Assembly (NCBI GenBank): GCA_029785195.1
Contig: JAFMAD010000001.1
Location: 124,001-188,000 of the forward strand
Origin: Nitrososphaerota archaeon
Lineage (GTDB): Archaea > Thermoproteota > Nitrososphaeria > Nitrososphaerales > Gagatemarchaeaceae
DNA length: 64,000 nt
Reading direction: 5' to 3'
Each line of letters opens with the position of its first letter. Positions within the stretch are counted from its first letter, which is position 1. Of this stretch, positions 1-8,988 are shown piece by piece. The position numbers and the translations under genes were made by a program. A model generated the notes under the pieces. That model made no database searches. It was not told the DNA's origin and was given only the letters and a program-made list of their open reading frames with translations.

Positions 1-130
1 CGCTCGCTCCAACCCTCCAGTCGCTTCGGATTTAAAACTAGGGCACTATTTGGACTCGGTTTAGGATTCTTTCAATTAGAGCGTCCTTGGTCTGTGATTC
101 CTGCATGACCGATCCCCCTTCGTGAGGGGC

Positions 131-1120
131 CTAGTCCGTCTCCTGGTCCCGACGTGCGCGTCGGCTTCGGGCCATCACTCCTCCCTGGCCCGCGCGTCCG
201 CCTGAGCGCCACGCCATGAATTCGGCGACGCCGTCAGGGAGCTTCTTCTTGGGTGCGAATCCGATGACGCGGGCTGACTTCGTCGTGTCGGCGTAGGAGT
301 GCCTGACGTCTCCTTCCCTGGGCGGGACGTGGGAGACCCCCGGGCCAGGTCTGCCGCCGGCTGAGACGAACATCTCAGCCAGGCTTGAGATGGACGTGGG
401 GGTGCCGGTCCCGACGTTGAGCGTTTCGCCCGCAGCGCGTTCCGAAGAAATCGCGAGCATGATGGCCTCCACGGCGTCGCTGACGTGGACGAAGTCCCTC
501 GTCTGCTTCCCGTCTCCATGCACCACCAGGGGGACCCCCCTCTCGACGCTGCCTGCGAACTCAGACATGACCCCACCGTGAGCGTCGTCCATCCTCGGCC
601 CGTACACGTTCATGAACCGCAGGACCACCGTCGGCAGGCCGTACGCCCGCTGGTATGCCTCGCAGTAAGCTTCGCAGGCTATCTTCGACGCGCCGTACGG
701 GGAGAGCGCCCTGACCGGCCCCGACTCCGAGAGAGGCGGCGGGGCGTCGCCGTAGACAGCGGCTGAGGACGCGAAGACCACGCGCCCGACCCCGCGCTTG
801 GCGCATCCCCCGAGGAGGCGGAGGGTCCTGGTGACGTTCACTTCGTGCGTCAGCTCCGGATCCCTGAGGGAGCCGGGGACGCCCACCTTGGCAGCGAGGT
901 GCACCACCACTGAGCCTGGGGCCAGCTTCGAGAGAGCTGGCTCCGCCGCGAAGTCCCCCTCCAAGAACTCGAACCTCCCCTTTCCGAAGCAGCTCGCGAG
1001 GTTCTCCCTGCGCCCGGACGAGAGGTCGTCCACCGCCACCACTTCGTGCCCTTCGGCTGCCAGCCTGTCGACGAGGTGGCTCCCCATGAACCCGGCCCCG
1101 CCTGTGACCAATACCCTCAA
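131..1120 (-). CDS. NAD-dependent sugar epimerase/dehydratase (extended SDR, UDP-glucose 4-epimerase-like)
   Basis: An extended short-chain dehydrogenase/reductase that probably epimerises or dehydrates a nucleotide sugar for surface glycans. The Rossmann motif TGGAGFMG is at residues 6-13, acidic residues for the NAD ribose follow the second strand, and the catalytic Tyr-x3-Lys (YGASK) is at 142-146 after SSAAVYG. The start chosen is TTG at 1120, which puts the glycine motif at the usual distance from the N-terminus and has a GGGGGAGG ribosome site just upstream; the open frame extends to 1192, but that extension looks non-coding. The exact sugar substrate cannot be read from the sequence. 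Confidence 0.85.
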   Translation of the reverse strand: MRVLVTGGAGFMGSHLVDRLAAEGHEVVAVDDLSSGRRENLASCFGKGRFEFLEGDFAAEPALSKLAPGSVVVHLAAKVGVPGSLRDPELTHEVNVTRTLRLLGGCAKRGVGRVVFASSAAVYGDAPPPLSESGPVRALSPYGASKIACEAYCEAYQRAYGLPTVVLRFMNVYGPRMDDAHGGVMSEFAGSVERGVPLVVHGDGKQTRDFVHVSDAVEAIMLAISSERAAGETLNVGTGTPTSISSLAEMFVSAGGRPGPGVSHVPPREGDVRHSYADTTKSARVIGFAPKKKLPDGVAEFMAWRSGGRAGQGGVMARSRRARRDQETD

Positions 1121-1318
1121 CGGGAGTGCCTCCCCCGGCGTCGGTCTGGGCGTGGACAGCCCAGATGCGGCTGCGTGCGAGCGGGGAGGCACGCCGGAGG
1201 GCTGGAGCAGTCGCGGAGCGGCGTCGCTACCGGGAGGGCGGGGAGGCAGCCCAGCACTGAGCCCGCGATAGGACAGCCCCGCGCCTTCTGACAGCCCATC
1301 AGGGAACGGACCGCACCG

Positions 1319-2239
1319 CTACTTGCCGGCAGAGTCGGACTGTGATTGCTTTACCTGGTCCCGTAGGTTGGTGAGGAGTCCGGTGAACTCCATGGGGAAG
1401 ATGTACTTTGTCGAAGGTGACGCCCCGAGGGCCTTCAGGGTGTCCAGGTACTGGAGCACCATGGTCTTGGAGTCGATTCCCTTCGCGGCGCCGAATATCT
1501 GGCTGAGCGCCCCGGCGTACCCCTCTGCCCTCAGTATCTGGGCCTGCTTGTCCCCTTCGGCCCTCAGTATGTTGGACTTCTTCTCCCCTTCCGCCACGAG
1601 TATCGACGCCTCTCTCTTGCCGTCTGCCTCTGTGACCGTCGCCCTCCTCGTCCTCTCTGCGGACATCTGGCGGACCATCGCCTCTTGAACGTCTTTCGGA
1701 GGGGTGATCTCGCGTATCTCGACGTTGGTCACCTTGATCCCCCACCTCTCGGTGACTTCGTCAAGCTTCGTCCTTAGGACCTGGTTGATCTCCTCTCTCT
1801 TGGCCAGGAGCTCGTCCAGCGGAATGTCACCCACGACAGCCCTGAGGGTGGTGGTGGCTATGCCGATCGAGGCCCCCTCGAAGTTCTGCACCTGGACGAT
1901 GCTCTGGGTCGCCTCGGTCACCTTGTTGTATATCAGGAAGTCGATGTCGACTGGCGCGTTGTCTTTGGTGATGCACGTCTGGTGGGGGACCTCGAGGTAC
2001 CTCTCCCTGAGGTCTACCTTGCTCACCCGGTTGATGAACGGGAAGATGAAGATGACCCCCGGCCCCTTCGCCCCGATGAGCCTGCCGAGCCTGAACACCA
2101 CAAGGCGCTCGTACTCCCTGATTATCTTGATGGTCGACGCTATGAGCCCGATTATGACCAAGGCGACTATGACGTAGACCACATAGTCTATGATCGCTCC
2201 CGTGTTGACCGCAAGCGACGCGTTAGCAAGGAGGTTCAA
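1319..2239 (-). CDS. Stomatin/prohibitin-like SPFH (band 7) membrane protein
   Basis: Membrane scaffold protein of the slipin/stomatin type. One hydrophobic segment (about residues 15-40) is followed by the band 7 signature region (REYERLVVFRLGR, then GPGVIFIFPF) and a charged Ala/Glu-rich coiled-coil tail (AEGEKKSNILRAEGDKQA). The start is TTG at 2239, whose TTGA overlaps the stop of the upstream nfeD gene by four bases, so the two are probably translationally coupled. Pairing of a stomatin with NfeD is a conserved arrangement in which the protease cuts the stomatin C-terminus; that partnership here is inferred from context. Confidence 0.87.
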   Translation of the reverse strand: MNLLANASLAVNTGAIIDYVVYVIVALVIIGLIASTIKIIREYERLVVFRLGRLIGAKGPGVIFIFPFINRVSKVDLRERYLEVPHQTCITKDNAPVDIDFLIYNKVTEATQSIVQVQNFEGASIGIATTTLRAVVGDIPLDELLAKREEINQVLRTKLDEVTERWGIKVTNVEIREITPPKDVQEAMVRQMSAERTRRATVTEADGKREASILVAEGEKKSNILRAEGDKQAQILRAEGYAGALSQIFGAAKGIDSKTMVLQYLDTLKALGASPSTKYIFPMEFTGLLTNLRDQVKQSQSDSAGK

Positions 2240-3552
2240 GTAAGCGCCTTTTCTACGGTCAGGGTGTTCCCGCGAGCCGCTATAACTCTTACCTGGTCGC
2301 CACGCCTGAGGTCCTGGGCGGAGTACACCGTCCACTCCTCCGCCGCGACGTTGGCGATCCCCCTCCCCCCCGCCTTGAGGTCTGTCTCCATCGACCCCTG
2401 GCGGCCGACGAGGGCCGAAGGGTCGTTGACCTTAGGCCTCCTCCTCAGAGCGTCCCGGATGGACCTGAGGTAAAGGCTTGCTATGACGACGGCGGCGCCG
2501 ATCGCAACGAGGAGCCCATAGGTGATCTCCGGGACGCCAGAGAAGTTGGCGGCAGGGAGGTCCCCCGAGGTGGCCGGCGGGAACTGGTAGATCAGGAAGA
2601 AACCGAGTATGAAGATAGCGACCCCGATCACGGCGCTGATACCGTGCTGCGTCTTCACCTCGAGGAAGATAAATGCAGCACCGACCACCATGAGTATGAC
2701 CGCCAGCGGGGAAGCCCCGAAGACCCCGAGGCCGAAGAGGGCCACGGCGATCACAGCCACCCCCACCACCGACAGGATGATGGTCGGGTGGTAGACGTCG
2801 GCCAGGACGGCGAACACCCCCAGCAGGAAGAGGAGGCTCGACACGTCGGGGTTGCTGAAGACAGAGATGAGGGTCGACCTTATCCCAGGGGTGTTAATCG
2901 GCGCAGAAGCCGGGACGCCGAGGTCGGCCAGGGCGCCGGACACGGTGGAGGAGTTGATCACTCCGTTCACGACGTGGTACCGGAGCGCGGTGTCATAGGG
3001 GTAGGAGACGCCTTTGGTCACCATCAGGGCGGCGGCCGTCGCGTTCCTCCCTTGCGCCTGTGTGAGGGTAGTCATGTATGACGCGAAAGCGTTGATGTCC
3101 TTCGTCATGGTCGTGTTCTCCTCCCCCGCCGGGATCCCTGAGACTATGGGGGTCGCCGACCCTATCGTCGTCCCCGGTTCCATGTAGATTTCGTTGGACG
3201 ACTCCGCTATGTACGAGCCCGCTGAGAAGACGTAGGCCCCCTGCGGGGCGACGAGGGTGATGAAGTTTCCTCCCCACTGCTGGTACGCCTCGACGGAGGA
3301 GACCATCGACTCCATGCTCGCGCTGTCCCCCCCGTTCGTCTGCAGGACGAACACCATGTTGGCCGCGCAGGCGGACTCGGCGTTGTTCACCGTGGACGAA
3401 AGGAAGTCCGCTGCGCCTGGGTCTATCCCCGCGTTCAGCGAGGCGACGTAGTAACCGGTCTTCGTGGCGCACGACTGGGCGTGGACGGGGGCCAGCTGCA
3501 AGGCGAACGCTGCCAGGAGGGCGACCACGAGCAGCGCTCTGACGAGCTTCAA
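2236..3552 (-). CDS. nfeD: NfeD-type membrane serine protease (ClpP-class)
   Basis: Membrane-bound ClpP-fold protease with a C-terminal NfeD OB-fold. A signal peptide (residues 1-25, ending VHAQ), a ClpP-like domain with the nucleophile region VFSAGSYIA (Ser near 110) and a later conserved Lys (MTKDINA), four or so membrane helices, and the soluble tail ALVGRQGSMETDLK are visible in order. The start TTG at 3552 puts the signal peptide at the N-terminus; a TATA element centred at 3585 would give an almost leaderless mRNA. The longer open frame to 3696 runs through the divergent upp gene and is unlikely to be used. Confidence 0.82.
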   Translation of the reverse strand: MKLVRALLVVALLAAFALQLAPVHAQSCATKTGYYVASLNAGIDPGAADFLSSTVNNAESACAANMVFVLQTNGGDSASMESMVSSVEAYQQWGGNFITLVAPQGAYVFSAGSYIAESSNEIYMEPGTTIGSATPIVSGIPAGEENTTMTKDINAFASYMTTLTQAQGRNATAAALMVTKGVSYPYDTALRYHVVNGVINSSTVSGALADLGVPASAPINTPGIRSTLISVFSNPDVSSLLFLLGVFAVLADVYHPTIILSVVGVAVIAVALFGLGVFGASPLAVILMVVGAAFIFLEVKTQHGISAVIGVAIFILGFFLIYQFPPATSGDLPAANFSGVPEITYGLLVAIGAAVVIASLYLRSIRDALRRRPKVNDPSALVGRQGSMETDLKAGGRGIANVAAEEWTVYSAQDLRRGDQVRVIAARGNTLTVEKALT

Positions 3553-3581
3553 GAGCGATTCGTCCGCGCCGCGACTCTCAC

Positions 3582-3588
3582 ATAAATA
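3582..3588. promoter_or_regulatory. Shared TATA box between nfeD and upp
   Basis: The only AT-rich element in the 55-bp gap between the divergent starts is ATAAATA. It reads acceptably as a TATA box on both strands and lies 23 nt (upp) and 33 nt (nfeD) from the start codons, suggesting one bidirectional promoter core. Confidence 0.5.
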
Positions 3589-3607
3589 CTCTGGCGCCTC
3601 GGCTAAG

Positions 3608-4264
3608 GTGGTAGTCAAGGTGGAGCCGCAGGTGACGGTGGTGAGCCACCCGATGGTGGTGGAACAACTCACGCTCGCCCGCGACAGGCGGACCAACCAA
3701 GTCGCGTTCAGGAAGGCGATCTACAGGCTGGGCCGCCTCATGGCCTACGAGTTCCTAAGGACCCTCGACACCGAGGACACGGTGGTGGAGACCCCCCTCG
3801 GCCGCGCGAAAGGCGGGAAGGTGAAGGGGGACGACAAGATCGTGATCATCCTAGTCCTGAGGGCGGCAATCCCGTTCGTGGAAGGGATGTACAAGAACTT
3901 CCCCATGGCCAGGACCGGCGTCATCAGCGCCTGGAGGGGAGAGGCCCCTTCATTCCCCATCGAGGTGACGTACTCCAAGATACCTCAAATCAGGGCGGAC
4001 GACGTCGTCGTCATAGCGGACCCGATGCTCGCCACCGGGCACACCCTCCTGGAGGTGGCCAAGAGGGTGGAGAAGCAGGGGAGGCCCAAGAGGCTGGCGT
4101 TCTTCTCGGTCATCTCCACAATGACCGGAATCAACTATGTGGCGAAGTCGTTCCCCAAGGCCGAGTTCTACACGTGCGCCGTGGACCCCGTGCTGGACGG
4201 GCGCGGATACATCGTCCCCGGGCTCGGAGACGCGGGGGACAGGGCGTTCGGAGCCCCCCGCTGA
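3608..4264 (+). CDS. upp: Uracil phosphoribosyltransferase
   Basis: Converts uracil and PRPP to UMP in pyrimidine salvage. The family N-terminus (VTVVSHPMVVEQLTLARD), the central LRAAIPFVEGM segment and the PRPP loop DPMLATGHTL are all present, and the C-terminal DGRGYIVPGLGDAGDR uracil-binding region is intact; about 218 residues is normal length. GTG at 3608 is chosen because it sits near the predicted transcription start; GTG at 3620 is equally possible. Uridine phosphorylase and thymidine kinase lie 8 kb away, forming a consistent salvage set. Confidence 0.93.
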   Translation: MVVKVEPQVTVVSHPMVVEQLTLARDRRTNQVAFRKAIYRLGRLMAYEFLRTLDTEDTVVETPLGRAKGGKVKGDDKIVIILVLRAAIPFVEGMYKNFPMARTGVISAWRGEAPSFPIEVTYSKIPQIRADDVVVIADPMLATGHTLLEVAKRVEKQGRPKRLAFFSVISTMTGINYVAKSFPKAEFYTCAVDPVLDGRGYIVPGLGDAGDRAFGAPR

Positions 4265-4347
4265 GCTGCGCGCTTTCCGCCGTGGGCTCGAGGGCTCCCT
4301 CAGACGCTCGCAAAGACTCTAATCAGTCAGGGCCGCGGGCGGACGTG

Positions 4348-4788
4348 ATGCAGAGGCCAACCCCCGCGCTCGTCCTCAGGGTCGGCAGGCTGATGGCCGA
4401 GAACGTGTTCGTGACCTCGGCGGGGAAGAGCTACCTGTACGACCTCCACGCAGCCGCCGACGGCGATGGCCTGATAATGACCACCGAGGTGCTCGGGTAC
4501 AAAGAAAGCGGGTACGGGCAGCTCAGGGGCGGGACGGTCCGACTGGGAGAAGACGCCTATCTCCTCCCTTACTCCGGGTTCACATTCGCGTCCAATGACC
4601 TTCAGCGGTGCCCTGACGTGGGCCTGGACGATCACGTCTATTACCAGGGCCCCGTCGTCAGAGGGGTGGAGCTGGTCGTCGAAGGGGTAAGCCACGGAGC
4701 GCTCAGGTCTCGCACCGAGCGGCTGCTCCCCTTGGCGTTGGCGCGCCTCGCGCGGGTCGAGCAGAAGGCAGGGCCTCAGTCACGATGA
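4348..4788 (+). CDS. Hypothetical protein, 146 aa
   Basis: No family is recognised. The protein starts MQRPTPALVLRVGRLMAENVFVTSAGKSYLYDLHAAADGD (given here only as the key region, residues 1-40, rich in short strands) and continues with further probable beta-strands, without membrane segments or a signal peptide. Codon-position G+C looks like that of real genes in the window. ATG at 4348 is preceded in frame by GTG at 4345. It lies between upp and the DNA ligase gene, which runs the other way, so context gives no function. Confidence 0.6.
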   Translation: MQRPTPALVLRVGRLMAENVFVTSAGKSYLYDLHAAADGDGLIMTTEVLGYKESGYGQLRGGTVRLGEDAYLLPYSGFTFASNDLQRCPDVGLDDHVYYQGPVVRGVELVVEGVSHGALRSRTERLLPLALARLARVEQKAGPQSR

Positions 4789-4827
4789 CCCGCAGGACGA
4801 GGGGCAGCCAGGTTCAGGAGAGCCTCT

Positions 4828-6582
4828 TCATTCGACCCGCTTCACCTGGCGCCGGTACATCGCGACTATCTCGTCCACCGTAGTCGCGTCCTCGGGGCGC
4901 TTGTCGTCTCTGACCTTCCCCGTGAACTTGGGGAACCGGAGCGAGACGCCTGCCCCTTGCCTTATCCTCCCCATCGCTGCGGTGTGGATAGGCGACAGGG
5001 TGAGCTCCGCCGCGATTATCTCCACTACGAGGTGCGGCCTGAACCATACATCAGGGACCATGTTCGACTCGACCCCAGGCGGCCTGACGTGGCTGGCATA
5101 TGCTTCGAGGAGCCGCGGGAACCTCGCCAGGTTCTCGTCCGAGAACCCCGTCCCCACCTTGGCCACGCTTGTGTAGGCCCCGCTCTTGTCGTCATAGGCG
5201 CCCAGGAGGTACGTCCCGTAGGTCCCTGCCCTGCGCCCCTTCCCGTGGAAGGCGCCGATGACAACCAGGTCGAGTGTGTCTGTCAGCTCGCTCCTGTATT
5301 CCCGTTTGAGCTTGATCCACGCGAACTCCCTGGCGCCCGCCCTGTACGGGGACGCCGGGTCCTTCACCACCAGCCCTTCGCAGCCGTCTGTGATGGCGTC
5401 CTCCATGAACTTCTCCAGCTCGGCGGGGTCCGAGGAGGAGAGCGCTGGGACCGCCCTTGTCCGCGGCGTCTGCTCGACCACCTGCTCGAGCTTCTTCCTC
5501 CTGAGGGCGTAGGGCCTTGGCGTGAGGTCAGACGCCCCGGCCAGGAGGATGTCGAAGAAGTTCAGCGCCACCGGATAGTCCTTGACCGCCTGCTGGATGC
5601 CGTGCTTCCTCCTCCGGTGCATCAGCTCCTGGAAGGGGAGGTACTCCCCCGTGTCCTCGTTGATCGCCACCACCTCGGCCTCGAGTATCCCCTTCCTGAC
5701 ATTCACATGCTCCCTGACCAGGTCGGCGGCGTCCGGGTAGTGCGAGGTGATCACTTCGAGCCTGCGCGAAAATAGCTTGACGACGTCCCCGTCACGGTGG
5801 ATCTGGAGCCTCTCCCCGTCGAGCTTGTACTCTGCGGCCACGGCCTTCATCCCCATCTTCTCGACTATGGCCTGGGCGGAGCTCAGCCGCTCGGCGAGCA
5901 TCGGGCGGATGGGGACCCCTACCTCCACTTTCACCTCGTCGACTCCCTCCAAGCCCTTCGACGCCGCCGTCGCGACGACGAAGCCCAGGTCCGGGTGCAC
6001 GTTGTAGGCCCTCTCGACAGTGGACCTGGATTCCTTCCCCCCCAGGAAGGCGGCCGCCGCGGCGTCTAGGACGGTGTAGTCAGCTACTCCGAGCCTGAGC
6101 TCCCCGGTGACTGTCCTCATGATGTACTTCGCCTCGAGCGGGGTCGCGTCGTTCAGCAGCGATGCAAGCTCCCTGAGCTTCGCTTCCACCGACCCGGAGC
6201 CGCTCTGACGAGCCACCCTCAGCAAGGTGTCGTACACCCGCTTCAAGGTCAGCCCCTCGCTGAAGAGGGTCCCCTGGCTCCTCCTCTTCAGGAGCTCCTC
6301 GGCCGCGGTCCCGATGTCGCCGTGCTTCACATAGGTCGAGTAGACGACGTCCTGGCGCATCCCTGAGGCGGACACCAGAGCCCTCAGCGCGAGCTTCTCC
6401 GCAAGGCCCAGCTCCACCCCCTCGTAGTCAGGCTTCAGCTTCCCCTGGGTCATGTAGACGAGCGGGGCGAGCTCCTCGGAAGGAGCGGACTTCAGCAGGT
6501 CGGCGAGTATCCTGGTAAGCTCGTTTCTCCCTGATATGGCCTCGAGCTCGGCGTACTTCGAAGCCACTTCCGAGTAGTCCAA
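4828..6582 (-). CDS. lig: ATP-dependent DNA ligase
   Basis: Archaeal replicative DNA ligase that seals nicks, including between Okazaki fragments. The N-terminal DNA-binding domain fills roughly residues 1-210, the adenylation motif I KLDGER has its catalytic lysine at 253, and later nucleotidyltransferase motifs (EAEVVAIN, EGLVVKDP, WIKLKREY) and the OB-fold are intact. The 584-residue length is typical for archaeal ligase. The start ATG gives MDYSEVASKYAELEAISGRN, the normal N-terminus of the family. Confidence 0.97.
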   Translation of the reverse strand: MDYSEVASKYAELEAISGRNELTRILADLLKSAPSEELAPLVYMTQGKLKPDYEGVELGLAEKLALRALVSASGMRQDVVYSTYVKHGDIGTAAEELLKRRSQGTLFSEGLTLKRVYDTLLRVARQSGSGSVEAKLRELASLLNDATPLEAKYIMRTVTGELRLGVADYTVLDAAAAAFLGGKESRSTVERAYNVHPDLGFVVATAASKGLEGVDEVKVEVGVPIRPMLAERLSSAQAIVEKMGMKAVAAEYKLDGERLQIHRDGDVVKLFSRRLEVITSHYPDAADLVREHVNVRKGILEAEVVAINEDTGEYLPFQELMHRRRKHGIQQAVKDYPVALNFFDILLAGASDLTPRPYALRRKKLEQVVEQTPRTRAVPALSSSDPAELEKFMEDAITDGCEGLVVKDPASPYRAGAREFAWIKLKREYRSELTDTLDLVVIGAFHGKGRRAGTYGTYLLGAYDDKSGAYTSVAKVGTGFSDENLARFPRLLEAYASHVRPPGVESNMVPDVWFRPHLVVEIIAAELTLSPIHTAAMGRIRQGAGVSLRFPKFTGKVRDDKRPEDATTVDEIVAMYRRQVKRVE

Positions 6583-6864
6583 GCGTGGGGTTCGGGGGCC
6601 CCGGACTAATCTCCCTATCGGTCAGGGTTCCTCCTAGCAGGCGGGCGGGGGAGGGGAGAAGGTCAGGCTCGCGAGGCTCCTATCCCCTCCTTCTGCGCCG
6701 AGAGTGAAGGACCCCTCTCCCAGAGCACCGAAGGTCGACGCCGCTTGTAAGTCAGCAGAGCTCGCCTGCGGCCCGGGCCCTCCGAGGGGCGCCCAGGGCC
6801 TGGCGGAGGACCTCCTGGAGAAGAAAGGCTTAATTGGCGTGCAGGGTGGTCGAGCTCGAGCATC

Positions 6865-7206
6865 ATGGGCGGAGTGAAGAAGAAGTCTCTGGCATCGATG
6901 GAAAAGTCGCAGGACTCGGAAGAGACGGCCCAGGGGGATACGGCGCAGACGAAGGGGAAGAAGACGAAGGAGAAGTCAGCGCCCCAGCAGAAGAAGCAGC
7001 TATCATTCCTCCCGCCCAAGATGAGCGACTCCGACCTGCTGAAGAGCCTCGCGCCGCTGAAGGCGGTCACTGTGTTCACCGCCGCGAGGGCGCTCGGGGT
7101 GAACGCGTCGGTGGCCACGATGGTGCTCAGAGAGCTCGAGGCCAAGGGCTCGCTCAAGAGGGTCGGCGGATTCAGCGGCCACGGCGTCTGGTCGACGCAC
7201 GCCTGA
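6865..7206 (+). CDS. rps25e: Ribosomal protein S25e
   Basis: Small-subunit ribosomal protein found in eukaryotes and some archaea. A basic Lys/Gln-rich N-terminal tail (residues 1-48) precedes a winged-helix domain (residues 50-113) with the family segments LKAVTVFTAARALGVNASVATMVLREL (positions about 66-92) and LEAKGSLKRVG. The ATG at 6865 lies about 34 nt downstream of a TATA-like CTTAATT centred near 6831. The opposite-strand open frame over the same region is a shadow. Confidence 0.87.
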   Translation: MGGVKKKSLASMEKSQDSEETAQGDTAQTKGKKTKEKSAPQQKKQLSFLPPKMSDSDLLKSLAPLKAVTVFTAARALGVNASVATMVLRELEAKGSLKRVGGFSGHGVWSTHA

Positions 7207-7605
7207 CTACGCAGGCGGCTTCAGGCTGACGACGTCCCCGGACTTTAACGAATCGAACAGCTCCAACCGCGATTCTACCTTACCTATCGGGTTCAGCGGC
7301 CTGTCGCTCTTCGCCTCGCCCAGGAACACGCAGATCAGCCCCCCCGACGGGAGGAAAGCGACCTCCCCCCTCCCGAACTTCATCCTAGGCTTCTCCACCC
7401 CTATCCTCAGCTGTGTGAACAGGCAGAGCATGGCCTGCTGGAGGGTGACCCTGCTGGAAAGCGGGAGCGCCCTGACGACCGAGTTCACAGTGATAGGGGC
7501 CAGGTGCCTGTAGAGAGACACGGTCGCGTCCCCCTTGCCGACCACCGACGCCACGCACTCGAGCTTGGAGACCGAACCGGCGGAAGGAGCGTCGACGTCC
7601 ATCAT
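7207..7605 (-). CDS. Cyclophilin-like fold protein (TM1367/PF04126 type)
   Basis: A 132-residue protein resembling the small archaeal/bacterial cyclophilin-like family typified by TM1367. Supporting signatures are GRGEVAFLPSGGLICVFLGE, then RPLNPIGKV and a closing SLKSGDVVSL, in the family order. The biochemical role of this family is unclear; peptidyl-prolyl isomerase activity should not be assumed. ATG at 7605 (with a second ATG at 7602) is chosen; the open frame reaches 7992 but that part is the mirror of rpoK. Confidence 0.66.
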   Translation of the reverse strand: MMDVDAPSAGSVSKLECVASVVGKGDATVSLYRHLAPITVNSVVRALPLSSRVTLQQAMLCLFTQLRIGVEKPRMKFGRGEVAFLPSGGLICVFLGEAKSDRPLNPIGKVESRLELFDSLKSGDVVSLKPPA

Positions 7606-7711
7606 GACCGCCTGAGCGGAGGGGGTAAATCTGTCTTCGGCGCCGAAGGTGTTGGTCGGGAAAGACTTATGTTCCGACCGAAAAGGGCGTGAGCAACTCC
7701 TGGTCCAATAG

Positions 7712-7999
7712 ATGCCCCAAGCAAAGACTGTGAAGAAGGCGAAGCAGCCCCCCATGTCAGGCTTCGTCGTGAAGGTGGGCCCGCCGAAGCTGACGCGCTT
7801 CGAGAGGGCGAGGATAGTCGGAGCGAGGTCGCTCCAGCTGGCGATGGGCGCCCCTGCCTTCGTCCCCCTTGACGTGTACCGGGGCCCGATACAGACGGCG
7901 ATGCTAGAACTGGAAGCGGACGCACTCCCGATTTCGATAAGGAGGTCCCTCCCCAACGGGACCACGCAGGACATACCAATCGCAGCGCTCACGAAGTAA
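7712..7999 (+). CDS. rpoK: DNA-directed RNA polymerase subunit K (Rpo6/RpoK)
   Basis: Archaeal homologue of eukaryotic Rpb6, which helps assemble and stabilise RNA polymerase around the clamp. The family signature LTRFERARIVGARSLQLAMG is at residues 30-49, followed by GAPAFV and the C-terminal SIRRSLPNG segment. The 95-residue length is a little longer than the minimal form because of a Lys-rich N-terminal tail. A TATA-like CTTATGTT near 7665-7672 lies upstream. The 2-hydroxyacid dehydrogenase gene starts 11 nt after the stop, so the two are probably co-transcribed. Confidence 0.94.
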   Translation: MPQAKTVKKAKQPPMSGFVVKVGPPKLTRFERARIVGARSLQLAMGAPAFVPLDVYRGPIQTAMLELEADALPISIRRSLPNGTTQDIPIAALTK

Positions 8000-8010
8000 C
8001 GGGACAGACG

Positions 8011-8928
8011 TTGTCAGACCACGTCGCAGTCTACTCTACCGAGGCCCTCCCCCCTAAGGCCCTGGAGGAGCTCGAGGGGTTCGAAGTCTTGGAGGGCCAG
8101 GCAGACGACGACGCCCTCGCGCGCTGCCAAGCTCTGATATGCTGGCCCCACCGGGTCCCGCCTGGACTGATCGGGAGGATGAAGGGGCTGAGGATGGTAC
8201 AGGCGATGTCCGCCGGGGTCGACTCGTTCGATTTCTCGTCTCTCCCCCCAGGGGTGCGCCTCTTCTCGAACGCAGGCGCGTTCACCGAGTCGGTGGGAGA
8301 ACACGCCTGGGGGCTCCTTCTAGGCGTGGCCAAGGGCGTCCACATCAGGAACAAGCGGTCGACCCCCCGCAGGCTCAGGGGGAAGACATTGCTGGTCGTG
8401 GGCGCCGGGGCGATAGGGTCTGAGACAGCCAGGTTGGGGAAGTCCTTGGGGATGAGGACCATCGGGGTGTCCAGGTCGTTCAGAAGGCCGGAGGCGTTCG
8501 ACGAGACCGCCCCCCTGTCGTCTCTGGGGGACAAGGCGAAGGAGGCCGACGCCATCGTGATGGCCCTGCCTCTGACGAAGAGCACCAGGGGGGTCGTCAC
8601 CTACGACCTGCTCATGACCACCAAGGAGTCGGTGATCATAGTCAACGTAGGGAGGGGGGACAGCGTGAACGAGGAGGGGCTCCTGCGCTGGCTGCGGGAG
8701 CGCCCGGAGAGCCGCTTCGCCACCGATGTGTTCTGGACGAAGGGGGGGCGCGAGTCGTTCGACACAGCCGCCTGGGAGCTCCCTAACTTCGCAGGCACCC
8801 TCCACAACTCTGGGGGACCCCTGGGTGAAGACCTGTCTGAGTTGAAGGCGGCCGCGGCCGCGAACGTGAAGAGGTTCTTCGAGACAGGGAGCGCGCGGAA
8901 TCTGGTCGACCCGTCCGAGTACATCTGA
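8011..8928 (+). CDS. D-2-hydroxyacid dehydrogenase family protein
   Basis: NAD(P)-dependent dehydrogenase of the phosphoglycerate/glyoxylate reductase superfamily. The nucleotide-binding motif VVGAGAIGSETARLG is near residues 129-143, the catalytic Arg is in VNVGRGDSVNE, and the active-site His lies in GTLHNSGG near the C-terminus. At 305 residues it has the compact size of the GhrA-like branch. The start is TTG at 8011, 11 nt after rpoK. The substrate, probably a small 2-keto acid, cannot be assigned. Confidence 0.85.
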   Translation: MSDHVAVYSTEALPPKALEELEGFEVLEGQADDDALARCQALICWPHRVPPGLIGRMKGLRMVQAMSAGVDSFDFSSLPPGVRLFSNAGAFTESVGEHAWGLLLGVAKGVHIRNKRSTPRRLRGKTLLVVGAGAIGSETARLGKSLGMRTIGVSRSFRRPEAFDETAPLSSLGDKAKEADAIVMALPLTKSTRGVVTYDLLMTTKESVIIVNVGRGDSVNEEGLLRWLRERPESRFATDVFWTKGGRESFDTAAWELPNFAGTLHNSGGPLGEDLSELKAAAAANVKRFFETGSARNLVDPSEYI

Positions 8929-8945
8929 CCCGCCCACCCATGTGG

Positions 8946-8953
8946 TTATATAC
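8946..8953 (+). promoter_or_regulatory. TATA box of alba
   Basis: TTATATAC in a GC-rich spacer, centred about 40 nt before the alba ATG. It predicts transcription starting near 8976 with a short leader containing an AAGGTC-like ribosome site. Confidence 0.6.
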
Positions 8954-8988
8954 GCGACCGGGGGGCCGTCGCGAGCAAGGTCAGTCAA

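Noticed and set aside
6663-7157. Minus-strand 164-residue frame over S25e
   Set aside because: It is opposite a clear ribosomal protein gene and has no recognisable domain.
7635-7648. 14-bp palindrome CTTCGGCGCCGAAG between the cyclophilin-like gene and rpoK
   Set aside because: Palindromes of this length are expected several times by chance in a GC-rich 64-kb window.
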